Notes: generated from the letters alone by a model not told the origin. A DNA stretch of 13,420 nt from Cephalothrix spiralis (GCA_032353305.1 JAUCNG010138874.1:1-13420), one strand, 5' to 3'; shown: positions 1 to 9,400, counted from the stretch's first letter. Translations and numbers: made by a program.

Positions 1-265
1 ATATTTGAAAATTAAGAGTGTAAAATTAGTTATGCTTGATTCTATACACTGAAAGTATTTTGCTAAAATCAATATTTTTCTTCATTAGTTCCTTCTTTAT
101 ATGACACATGAAGTAATATAGTAACAATACTAATATATCATTAGATAATAAGAAACATATTTAAATAAAAATTAAAGTGAATTAAAATAAAATATTGATT
201 TTAGCAAAATACTTTCAGTGTATAGAATCAAGTATAACTTATTTTACACCCTAATTTTCAAATAT
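1..265. mobile_element. MITE-like hairpin element
   Basis: The first 78 bases are repeated in inverted form at 189-265 with only about three substitutions and one single-base indel. About 110 bp of AT-rich spacer lies between. Long near-identical arms with no coding capacity fit a young non-autonomous DNA element. The left end coincides with the window edge, so the true boundary and any target-site duplication cannot be seen. Confidence 0.7.
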
Positions 266-2120
266 GTTACTAAGTCAACATTTATGATTTTGAGAGAGAA
301 AATTTTGGTATAAGTTTCATGTTGCTGCTATTGATATTATTAATGAAAATATTTGACTTAGAATCAGGAAATGGTATATATTTTCCTCCTTTACATCTTG
401 TGTACTAGTTATATCAAAACATGAATACAAATAAATCTATAAAATTTAAAACAAATGAACAGATCAACTGCAATTTATTGAAAAACGCTTAGCGATTGCA
501 TTTCAAATTTTCTAAATTCAAAAATCCCCACGGTTGAGATCAGGTCTTACACGTTTATGATTATTTGGTATCATATTCTGTCATCATTAAAAGCTTGCCA
601 TGGATTTTATACATATACAACAAGAACATTAAACATAGTTCTGTATATATACATTTTTACCAATAATACATTCTATTTAACGAAAGACGAAAATTTACAA
701 AATGATACTAGATGAACTTATAAATCTTGATCAAGGGTAGTTTTACACCCTTGATAATATGGCAACAGAAACTAAAATCGTTTAAATGTATCTATTAAGA
801 GGGCAGCAGCAATCCCATTTAACTCCGTAATTATTTAGAGATCAAACTTAATTAAATATGACATCAAATATATTTTTTTTATTTCTGCAACATTTTTGAA
901 GGTTTGTTTAGCCTCTTTTTTAAATATACATGTAGATATGACTAGTAAATTTCTGTAACATTTTTGGTCACATTTTATCAAGTTTCCCAGAGGACTTTCT
1001 TTCAAAGCGCTAGTGGTCAAATTAAAAAATGATCGAATATGCTGCCATGATGGGACATTTGAAATTTGTGCCATGCTTGATAGATACTTTAAGACTAATT
1101 TTTATGTACAGAGATATTGCAGATTATAAATCCTCTGCTACATTGACTGTATAAGTAAACACATTCATATTCATTTTAAATAAAAATTGCATTGATTTAG
1201 ATATGAGAAACAATTCATTGTATGAATTGATGCCCTTGTCATCGGTCTTGAATCTCGAAGTTAATAAATGTTATTTTAAGTGCATATAATTAAGTATGAG
1301 TATTTTAAAATCGATTATAAATCACAAAATCAATATCAACTTGTCAACCAGACATGATTTGGGAAAAAAACTTTACTACTAGTCTTACTAGAAGTTTCTC
1401 TACATATACACCATAAATAACATACAATAAAAAAAGATTAATAACCCTGAAGTGCTTTGTTTAACAACGCCCTCCACATTTATGCAAATTAAGCACCACC
1501 CTGGAGTAAACTCCATGAAACACTTGCATATTCCTATCACAGGCATAATTTATAATGTGGAAATAGCCTTGTGCCTCTGCCTTTTAAAACTGGTTTTTTG
1601 TACCAGTATTTATAGGCAATTCCTTTTATAACTGATTAATCAAACAGAAATCACCTGGTCAAACCAAACATGGACACACACTCGTACACAATCAATCAAT
1701 TGATAATTAAAGGGTTCGTTAAAAGCCCATTCAAAGGTCCAACGTGAGTTTTTATGAAATGCCAATTAAATCCACTTAAGTATTTGAGGTAAAAACACAA
1801 GATACAAAATTCTAATACTTTCTTGTAAAAGTAAAAGTCATTGTAAGAGTCCACTCTTTTCTCCATAAACCATTGTTACAAGTGATATTGAAGATCACTT
1901 TCAGAAAACTTGGACGGGGAAACAAACTTGACTTAGTACAACCATGAAGTCACCCCTGAAAAGATAAAGAGAAAACATGTAAAAAATCGTTGAAATTAAA
2001 AAATTGGACACATGATATTTAAAAAAAATTCATTTTATATTACCAAGCTTTTTTGAGCTTGTGAAAATGTAAGTTGCTCCAAGTTGGCTCTTTTCATACT
2101 TCCCGCTATACCCCCTTAAT
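266..2120. other. Non-coding stretch without recognised gene
   Basis: No homologue or convincing exon was recognised on either strand. A 79-codon minus-strand reading (1074..835) has no features of a known family. Small structures include a hairpin with nine-base stems, ATCAAGGGT (730-738) with ACCCTTGAT (747-755), and CAAGCT/AGCTTG around 2044-2061. The stretch lies downstream of PPP1R3. Confidence 0.6.
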
Positions 2121-2490
2121 AAGTATATACAATTGGACAGTTAAATTGGTAGGTCTAAGTTAAAACCCATATTTTGACCCCAACCGCGTAAAACCTGGAA
2201 GATGGACCCCAACCACATTGACCCTTATATTTTCTGAAAGCTTATGGAAACAAAATTTTGCACATGAGATTTAAATTTTCATGACATAATTTTTCATCCC
2301 CAAAGCGGCGAAAAACATGTCATGAAAATTTGTATATTATTTGCAATACTTACTTTCCATTTAAGCTTTCAGAAAATATAAGGGTCAATGGGGTTGGCCA
2401 TTGGGGTCCATCCTCCATCGTTTTTATGCAGAGGGGCGAAATATGAGTTTTAACTTCGACCTACCAATTTAACTGTTCAATTGCATACTT
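2121..2490. mobile_element. 370-bp foldback element
   Basis: The left arm (2121 to about 2285) and right arm (about 2326-2490) are imperfect reverse complements over most of the element. Shared blocks include AGTTAAATTGGTAGGTC at the outer part and GACCCTTATATTTTCTGAAAG further in. The centre is a GC-richer loop flanked by CATGACAT/ATGTCATG. Arms differ by several indels, so the copy is older than the one at 1-265. TTAA occurs just outside both ends (2116-2119, 2494-2497), which may or may not be a target duplication. Confidence 0.7.
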
Positions 2491-2822
2491 TATTTAATTT
2501 TTACATATTTTTTGTTCATAAAAATCTTGATGAAAATGGAATAATGGAAATTGAGCATGTGTTAAAAATTAAGCACATATTTCAAGGGGAGAGGCTCCTC
2601 AAAATGTTGACAGTTTTTTCTATTAGGACAACCAGTAGAAGGGAAAGTTTGTATGAGCAGCCGCGCGAGATTCCCGCGACCAAAATTTAGTCTGAAAATA
2701 GCCACCGGTTTCACCAAAGATTTATAGCCACGAATTTGAAGTTTTTTGTTGATGAACAGCCATGAAATATTCAGCCAACAGCCGCACCTATTTTAGTTAT
2801 AATTATCGACAAAGTTTTTTTT

Positions 2823-2898
2823 AGGTCATCAGAATTTTTGATGACCCTTTTTTTTTTAGGTCATCAGAATTTTTGATGACCTTTTTTTTTAGGTCATC
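2823..2898. repeat. Tandem array of hairpin units (about 35 bp)
   Basis: Two near-identical units and a third decayed one begin at 2824, 2859 and 2892. Each complete unit is a hairpin, GGTCATCA, 7-base loop, TGATGACC, separated by runs of T. Every full unit therefore also carries AGGTCA facing a TGACC half-site. The third unit has lost its right stem. Confidence 0.8.
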
Positions 2899-2963
2899 TG
2901 AATTTTAGACGAGTTGAAAATATGGCAGCCGCGTCAAAACTACGGCAGCTGCGTCAAATTACC

Positions 2964-3035
2964 TGGGCAGCAGCTAGTACAGGCTGGGCAGCCGCTAGTA
3001 CAGGCTGGGCAGCCGCTAGTACAGGCTGGATAGCC
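2964..3035. repeat. 21-bp tandem repeat, three copies plus a partial
   Basis: Units of the form TGGGCAGCCGCTAGTACAGGC occupy 2964-2984, 2985-3005 and 3006-3026, followed by a partial copy at 3027-3035. The first unit differs by one base. Because 21 is divisible by three, the minus strand reads as a seven-residue repeat, but there is no support for translation. Confidence 0.9.
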
Positions 3036-3156
3036 ATGATTACAATATTTAACCTAAAGTAGCCGCCAAAAACAGTGCAGAGGCTGTTCAGATGATGCTG
3101 AGCAGCCTCACAAGATATTGCGCTAAAACAACAGGCTTTCCACACAGGCTGGAAAC

Positions 3157-3208
3157 TTGAAGTGTCATAACATTGTATACTACACATATTTTCAAAGTGA
3201 CACTTCAA
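3157..3208. repeat. Hairpin-forming inverted repeat just past the PPP1R3 3' end
   Basis: TTGAAGTGTCA (3157-3167) is the exact reverse complement of TGACACTTCAA (3198-3208), with a 30-base loop. It lies 60-110 bases past the poly(A) signal. It may be a transposon remnant or a 3'-end structure; the sequence does not decide. Confidence 0.6.
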
Positions 3209-3265
3209 TTCTTAGATTAGATCAGTATGCTAATAAAAATAGCTGTCAACATTTTGAGGAGTCCC

Positions 3266-3271
3266 TTTATT
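3266..3271 (-). terminator. Poly(A) signal for the PPP1R3 gene
   Basis: AATAAA on the minus strand, about 45 nt after the TGA at 3319-3317. No nearer signal is seen. Cleavage would then fall around 3240-3255, giving an unusually short 3' UTR. A longer 3' end using another signal is possible. Confidence 0.45.
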
Positions 3272-3316
3272 TTTTGAATACATTTTACGGATACTATAGA
3301 AATCAACATACCAAAT

Positions 3317-4405
3317 TCAATAATATGGTGAATCATCTGTATTACTCCAACATTTGTAAGTTGTAAATGAAGAAATCCCCTCGAAATTTGGTTTATAGTC
3401 TTGTGTATAGTGAGCTGGCGGGGGAGCATTATCTTCTGCTGTTGATACAACTTGATAATTTTTCCCGTCATTGCTATCCCAATACTGAGAACCAGTTCCT
3501 ATTGAATCAAAACAAACACAGAATTCAATTTGTGCCTTAATATCCAATCGTGAAGGAACATTGATATGAAACTTAAAAGTGTCATAATTGCAAGAAGCAT
3601 TGTCAAAGTTTTGACAGAAACAACCTTCAATATCAGTGAAGGTTTCCCAAGAGTCGTATGAAACTCTAACAAACACACGCTTTTCAAAAGAAATGTTTTT
3701 CACACGGATTGTCCCCTCAATACTATAGTCAAGTAAAATCACATTTTCCAGTGAAACATTTAACATGTCAACCTTTTTTCTAAAATTAACATAGTCTGAG
3801 GCAGGTTGACAAAAGTTTAATTTCAAAGGCGGTGTTTCGATAACGTCCGCTGTAGCTCCTTGAGTCAATGCTGATATAAGATTTGGTCGTAACACAGGAG
3901 GAACATCTGAGGCCTCTGTTAAAATTTTCACTTTTGCTAAAGCAAAACCCAAAGCATCTGCGAATACAACTTTCTTTTTCTTATTTATTTTGTTCTTTAC
4001 AACCGAGTCTGACGCAGTTTCACACAATGTTTTATCACTAAAAGAACACAAGTCACTGAAATCATCAAGAAGATCTTCGTCAACATGATTACAATCCACA
4101 GACTGCTCCAGATCTAAGTCCAACATTTGAGGCATTTCTGCTCTTATGTTTATGATACTTTTCAAAGGTCCTGTACGTTGCGAGCGTGAACTTGGAAAAT
4201 TGTTACAATATGTTTTCAGACTTTCTTCATCACAAAAATGTTCTGCGATATTACTAAATCCAATCGGAGGAGAAGAAGACAGCAAATAGGCTGCAAAGTC
4301 AACTGGCATCTTATTATAAGAGTGAGATGGAGAATGGCTGTGAAATTTATTTCCTTGATCTCGAAAACTATGGTTGCCGGTTTCGAAACGAGCTATTTCA
4401 AGCAT
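3317..4405 (-). CDS. Protein phosphatase 1 regulatory subunit 3 (glycogen-targeting, PPP1R3B/C-like)
   Basis: This subunit tethers PP1 catalytic subunit to glycogen, promoting dephosphorylation of glycogen synthase and phosphorylase and so glycogen storage. The ORF is 362 residues. MPVDFA...SSSPP (33-47) and GPLKSIINIR (79-88) match N-terminal motifs of vertebrate PPP1R3C. KKKVVFAD (143-150) is the RVxF-type PP1-docking site. FCQPASDYVNFR (198-209) opens the CBM21 domain, which runs to about 322 and includes WETFTD (253-258) and the substrate-binding motif WDSNDGKNY (309-317). Residues 90-140 form an acidic, probably disordered linker. The C-terminus ends SPYY. The outer ATG (4405) follows an in-frame TAA at 4411-4409. 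Met33 (4309) is a strong alternative start because MPVD is the conserved motif and its context has A at -3. Paralogue assignment is not attempted; B/C/D-type is clear, symbol is not. Confidence 0.92.
   Translation of the reverse strand: MLEIARFETGNHSFRDQGNKFHSHSPSHSYNKMPVDFAAYLLSSSPPIGFSNIAEHFCDEESLKTYCNNFPSSRSQRTGPLKSIINIRAEMPQMLDLDLEQSVDCNHVDEDLLDDFSDLCSFSDKTLCETASDSVVKNKINKKKKVVFADALGFALAKVKILTEASDVPPVLRPNLISALTQGATADVIETPPLKLNFCQPASDYVNFRKKVDMLNVSLENVILLDYSIEGTIRVKNISFEKRVFVRVSYDSWETFTDIEGCFCQNFDNASCNYDTFKFHINVPSRLDIKAQIEFCVCFDSIGTGSQYWDSNDGKNYQVVSTAEDNAPPPAHYTQDYKPNFEGISSFTTYKCWSNTDDSPYY
4307..4309 (-). other. Alternative start codon of the PPP1R3 gene (MPVD)
   Basis: This ATG opens the motif shared with vertebrate PPP1R3C (MPVD...SPP), giving a 330-residue protein. 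Its context aagATGc has a purine at -3. The 32 residues before it in the longer ORF are rich in Ser and His and resemble nothing I know. PPP1R3C itself has a short extension before MPVD, so the longer form cannot be excluded. Confidence 0.5.
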
Positions 4406-4428
4406 AACTTACGGTCCTTTGGCTGCAT
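4393..4428 (-). other. Upstream ORF overlapping the outer PPP1R3 start
   Basis: ATG at 4428-4426 opens an 11-codon reading frame ending TAG at 4395-4393. It overlaps the outer start codon (4405) in another frame and ends 83 bases before the MPVD start (4309). If the transcript includes it, reinitiation would favour MPVD. Its own context (T at -3) is weak. Existence in mRNA is inferred. Confidence 0.35.
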
Positions 4429-4439
4429 TAATATTATCC

Positions 4440-4670
4440 AAAGTACTTTCGAAATGTAACATAAAGTATACTTTATGCCTCACCACTATCCAAAATGTCC
4501 GAAAAGTGAGTTAAATCAGTCCAATTGACATTTTATTTCGTTGAAATCCATTACGACATTGTGGTGAGGCATTGCAATCTCGGGGACCACCGATCGATTC
4601 TTCTTCCGGTTCACGTGAAAGTTGAATTCGACCAATAAGATTCGAGCCATGCTTACAATGTAAACCAATC
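4440..4670 (-). promoter_or_regulatory. Probable PPP1R3 promoter: palindromic TATA-like element, ETS, E-box, two CCAAT
   Basis: Going upstream from the PPP1R3 start there is a perfect 18-bp palindrome, CATAAAGTATACTTTATG (4460-4477), with TATA-like character. Then come CCGGAAG on the minus strand (4609..4603, ETS-type), CACGTG (4612-4617, a bHLH-zip E-box) and two CCAAT boxes on the plus strand (4632-4636, 4665-4669). The clustering within about 65 bp and the position before a gene support a promoter. Factor binding and the start site are inferred. Confidence 0.5.
4475..4572. repeat. 98-bp inverted repeat inside the putative promoter
   Basis: ATGCCTCACCAC (4475-4486) is repeated exactly in inverted form as GTGGTGAGGCAT (4561-4572). 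Just inside, AATGTCCG on the left (4494-4501) and CGACATT on the right (4554-4560) extend the symmetry after a small gap. It could be a tiny MITE or a protein-binding dyad between the TATA-like palindrome and the E-box. Confidence 0.6.
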
Positions 4671-5964
4671 AGAAAGCAAATCATACAGCAAGCACATGTT
4701 TCGTGGATGACGGTAGATGACAGATTTTAAATGCACGTCCACAAATCCTAGAAATTAGAAATGCTTACATATACCACTCGTTAAAATGGTGATATCTATT
4801 CATGAATGTCTGGATATAATATAATCTATTTAATATTATCACTCAGACATGTCATAATTTTAAGTACGAGATCGTACGATATCTAAGGCTAATGCAAGGA
4901 GGGGAGGGGGGGGGGTTGTTCAAAATGAGTTAATTGATTATCAGCTTTCAGATAAAGAAGAGGGTCGGCGGGTTGGGCCTATATTCTAGATACACTGGCC
5001 AGCCACTACTAGTGTAGAACATTAATAAATAATATGGGGAAACAGTTTCTACGAGTAAATTAATGAGCAAAATTTTTCAAAGGTCTAATAAGATCTGATA
5101 CCGGTAAGTCTAATTAGGAAGTTGCCACTGGCCAGGGAGGCAGGGTTGACCAAGAACCAAATCCCACTCTGCGCCGAAATCAGCCGTCATATATAGTTCC
5201 ATTTGTACAGAGGCATGTCCGATCGTATATTTTGAGCTACATGTATGAATGTATATAATTAATATTATAGGCTAATTTGTACCTTTAACTGTTTCATCTA
5301 AGTAACTTTCCTACAAATCTTATAAACCTCGAGACAATCGTCGATCTTTTTTGGAGTCATCCAAACAGAAAATTAAAAATGCATTTTCTCACCATTTAAT
5401 TCATTTTTATTTCGTACAGTATTTTTAACAACATCATAATATGCAGCCAGTCTTCTTATCAATCTAGAGATCTTATAATTTTTAACCCATGAAAAGATTC
5501 AAGGAGTGTCACATATTCCACTATCTGGTAAATTATAGCCTAGTTAAGACAAATGCAAGACAACTTTTAAACTGTAATGCAGGCCTACAAAATTGGATCA
5601 TGGAATTATTGCGGGATCAAATTTTCGGGAGCCCCGCAATCCGACACTGGTAGATGTCTTCGCCTCGGAAGCTGGGTGTGACAGAACAATAATTGATTTA
5701 ACTCGAACCCAGTGTTGTATCTAGAAATTGTGCAATTTTCCAAAATATAGAATTTTTTTAATGATAATTTTAGAGGACAAATTGTATACAGCTTTTCTAA
5801 AATCAAAGATTCCCGTACATTGTTCGTTCAAGATAGATGACCCGACTAAAAACCAGTCGGAACAAATATTTTGGCACTTTTGGTCTTTAAAATGTATTGT
5901 CTAAAATTATAATATATATAAGAAACATAAAGTTTTCATTAATCATTTGAAAATATAGGTTTTT
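4671..5964. other. Intergenic DNA between PPP1R3 promoter and GINS4 3' end
   Basis: No gene was recognised. It contains a G-rich tract (4901-4904 and 4906-4915) followed by further GGG runs near 4964-4977, and a hairpin ATTGCGGG/CCCGCAAT (5608-5615 with 5633-5640). There is also a short hairpin CCGACT/AGTCGG near 5842-5860. A perfect-looking donor (GTAAGT) near 5105 on the plus strand has no coding sequence before it. Confidence 0.55.
4898..4915 (+). repeat. Poly-G tract
   Basis: GGA, GGGG, A and ten G in a row. A similar tract (GGGG, A, seven G) occurs at 10252-10263. Together with GGG runs near 4964-4977 it has G-quadruplex potential on the plus strand. Confidence 0.6.
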
Positions 5965-6346
5965 AGGCTAATGAGTATAATCATTTTTATTAGGAAAATA
6001 GGCTCTTGTGACAATGCATTTATGTAAGTTAATGTCTCGGTGTCAGATTTTGCTCTATGAGGTACAATGAACAAATGATACAAATTATAAATGCGTCCTA
6101 ACTAAAGCGTCCATGTCACTTTTTTGTAGATACATAGCAGTGCATTTTGCAAGTTCTTGCATGGCTTAGCACAGTTTATCATCATTGTAAGCGACTCCGT
6201 ATTTAAGTTTTAAAATCATGCACAAATCTATATCTTTGCACATAGATTTAGCCTTTAAGACTTCATGATGAGCCAGCCCAGGCCTTATGCATCTACATGG
6301 CTTGATATCTTTATGTTTTTATAATTCATACTGTGTGACTTAAATA
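5965..6346 (-). other. GINS4: Probable GINS4 3' UTR with poly(A) signal
   Basis: The first canonical AATAAA below the GINS4 stop on the minus strand lies at 5991..5986, about 355 nt downstream. Cleavage would fall near 5965-5975. The intervening sequence has no coding potential. A small stem (AAATCTAT at 6224-6231 with ATAGATTT at 6242-6249) sits inside it. The exact end is inferred from the signal only. Confidence 0.5.
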
Positions 6347-6443
6347 TTATATCAATTTCACAGCATGGCTGGACATTAGGTTGATAACTGGTTTGTATTG
6401 CATGATATGCTGATCTCCTGCCTTCATATCAATAACTTCTTCC
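6347..6443 (-). CDS. GINS4: GINS4 terminal coding exon
   Basis: The last coding exon is 97 nt, after a strong acceptor with an eight-T run (cttttctt-like tract ending ctttacag). It encodes EEVIDMKAGDQHIMQYKP and ends HAVKLI then TAA. This matches the vertebrate SLD5 C-terminus, which has the form VIDLExGSQHLxRYK with a final AVQLI. The usual IAPL stretch reads VINLM here, a modest divergence. An upstream in-frame Met at 6532 is in the intron and is not a start. Confidence 0.94.
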
Positions 6444-9400
6444 CTGTAAAGAAAAAAAACAGGATTATCCAACTGACACAAATATGAGCAAGTTGAAACT
6501 GCGAACATATTAACAAAGCCATAATAAACCAAGTCAAGGCCCGAGTCAAGGTTTAAGAGAAATCAATATAACACAGTTCATTTCGAGTTCATTAATCTTC
6601 GGTAGGAGGAATAACCGAGAACTTTTGAACCTATTTCGTATCGATCAAAAAATGTGTAAACAAAAATATAAAATATGATAAGTTGTACAGATGGTGATAC
6701 TATAAATAATTTATACACAACAAATAAACGAATTTTACGAAATATCTCAATCGAGTATTTTTAGTTTTGTAGAAATGGGAATAATCCGAAATTGCCAAAT
6801 ACATGAATTCGAATTCTCAATAAAAATAAATGACTTATCCAATTTTTATTTTTATTAAGTACTCAAAATACGGTTTCTATATATTTAAATTTGATCCATT
6901 TCTGACATTTTTGAGCTCACATTTAATCTATTCTAAGTTGCAGCAATAGTAGAATCACAGATCTACTATTAGTTGCAGTGTAAGAACGAACCAAAACAGC
7001 GTTTAATTCGACTGTATCATCTAGGATTTTGGTTCGTTCTTACACTGCAACTTACAAAAGTAGCTGAAGTGTCTTGGCTCGGTCAGCCAGGTTCAGCGCG
7101 AATTTCAAACCACTCGAATGATAAACTTAAATAGCAATATGATCGAGTACGTTGAAAATCCAAAATTTTCCAGATAGCATATAGGCCTTTAATAGCAAAA
7201 TGCAAAATAATAGGGAGAAAATTATCCCATGGTTCCGACATAACATTTTTTTCATGCAAGTAAGTAGCCGAGTGGAGGCGAGGAAAAATATAGAAGCCGT
7301 GAACATTGATTATGAGTAAATACGTCATGGATCAAATGCCTCGAAATTCTAAATCGCACTTGTCGCAATCATAGGCATTGTTATTGACTCAGTACCACGG
7401 ATTTCCTTTTCATTGTTATTTAATCAAATAATTACGATGTATAGGCAAAATGTCACCTGGAAAGGTGACTTAATAGACTTAAAGGTATATACTATCATGC
7501 AGAGGTATATGGGAAGTATATCTTTAAGTCTATTAAGACAATTTTCCTCACAGTTTTGCCTTCCAATTTTTTTAATGATAGTGGGCAAACAAATTTGACA
7601 TTCTCGCAAAAATTCATGATCAAACAAAATCGTATTTTGCTTATCAATTCAGAAATGACATTAAGTTGAGTGAAGCTAGTCGATAAAAAAGAGGGCCTAC
7701 ATTGTCGTACCCTGATAAATGCGCGCTCCGACTGTCCGTGCTAAATATGTATTGCGGATTTGAATTTAGCACGTCCTATAGCACAGAATTTTAAGCTCGC
7801 GTTTACCATGGAGTAACATTGTCGTAGACGAGTATTTTAACATTTATATTGCTATTTGTTCATCTTCAATAAGGCTAAGATTTAGACTGCGGCTAAAATC
7901 CATTTATGTATTGGGTTTTACCTTGAATCCGAGGTTTCTTCATCAACCAAAACACCATCAGTATCTTGCATCACTTTTAAGAAAACATAACTCTCTAAAT
8001 TTGGCGCAATTACTGAAATTAAAATTTTGAAACAATAAGAATAATTTCAACGTTGATTAGATATTGTAGTTACTATAGTGTTCTACATGATCGATTCCAT
8101 TTATAATTCAGGTAGAAATTGAAGAATATGTATAACAAGTTTTGGACATTTTCCGTAATTAAAAAGTATAGAAAGAAGAGGTTTTCAGGTTTTAGGCCAT
8201 TTTGAAAATTATTTTCAGTCCGGCAGCATTCCAAATACCTAAGTATACGAAGGTCCGTATCGCCCTCCAACGACCAAACCCCCGCCGCGGAAAGTGTTGT
8301 TTTTTATGCCTGTCTAAGATTACGGGTATTGTAGGCCGGGATCAGACATTTGTACAGCAATGTACATTCCAAACACCGGGACCTTCTCTCAACGTGGCTA
8401 AATGAGCAAAATAAAATCAAAATGGCGAAAAGAATTTCGTCAATATTAGTGGCAATAGTCTAAATGTTGCCTTTCCGGTCTTGCCTGAAAATAATAAATA
8501 CCCGGATTTATACCGGCAGGGTGTCGTAAATTTTAGAGTAGCTTACTAAAAATGTCAAACCCCGTTTTACAAATTCCTACGTGATTTTTAATGGCATCGA
8601 ATCGGGTTGTTTTAAGGGTATATATGACCATATATAGAGATGAGAAGTGTGCGCTGCTGGAAATATATTGCTTTAGGTGCAATATAGTCTAGGCGTGACG
8701 TGATTAATTTCTAAAATGGCCTAAAACCTGCTAAAACCTGAAAATTTCTTTGGCCGATATATCTTCCATTTATTCCCGATACCATATGTCAATCATGTTT
8801 TAACCAAAATACATAAAAGATTTAAATATATTGATAACCTTTGCTAAATAATTATAGCACGTGATAAAAGCATATTTTTGCAATAGTTAGTTTTTCACAT
8901 GAGAGATATTTTTCATTACATTTGATTAGACTTTTTGAACAGACGAGGTCATGTAATTGTGTAAAACTGTAATTTCTTCGAACATAATATTATTATTTTC
9001 AAATGGTTACGACATTCGGCCTAATTTTTATATCAATCTAAAATGAAATTTAGCAGAGGTCAATTAATGAGATTCGTTAAATGAAGGATTCTGTTCATGT
9101 GCTTCAGTTTTTTCGCTATATGATATAAGCCATCGAGAAAGGCGGGGAATTATGCTTGGTATATCCTGAACATGATTTAAAGATCCAACTTCAAAGGATG
9201 TCTCAAAATTAACGCATAACCCGGGGCGTACCATTTTAGGTGCACCGTTTTCGCAACTGAGTCTATTTGGTCATTGTTAATTCATTGATCCAAGACTGAG
9301 ACCATTCGGGTTTTCTGTGTTTGGTACAAAGACGGCCCTCATAAAAGCTGAGCCGCTGAGACATTCATATAATCTCAATTTTAAATGGGGCGCGGGTTGG

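Larger units (their letters stand above)
2655..3110. repeat. Patch enriched in AGCCGC/AGCCAC-like motifs
   Basis: Variants of AGCCGC, AGCCAC, AGCCATG and GGCAGC(C/T)GCGTC recur about a dozen times across this stretch, including near 2658, 2701, 2727, 2758, 2780, 2925, 2945 and 3060. The 21-bp array lies inside it. It looks like a degenerate satellite or low-complexity domain that is locally GC-richer than its surroundings. Confidence 0.5.
6444..7921 (-). other. GINS4 last intron (1478 bp)
   Basis: An intron between the exons at 7922-8012 and 6347-6443. It holds two compact snapback elements (6934-7053 and 7443-7561), a 12-bp AT-only inverted repeat (6819-6830 with 6845-6856), and a 10-bp inverted repeat CGTGCTAAAT (7737-7746 with 7764-7773). 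No coding sequence was recognised. Confidence 0.85.

Noticed and set aside
835-1074. 79-codon minus-strand ORF
   Set aside because: No recognised domain, no splice context, and length is expected by chance in a window this size.
2823-2898. CRISPR-like array
   Set aside because: Only two full units, spacers are T runs, and the DNA is eukaryotic.
2954-3208. 84-codon minus-strand ORF ending in a QPVLAAA repeat
   Set aside because: The repeat is a by-product of the 21-bp tandem array; the rest matches no family.
5100-5200. Plus-strand GTAAGT donor and an open minus-strand reading nearby
   Set aside because: No coding sequence before the donor and no recognised protein in the open frame.
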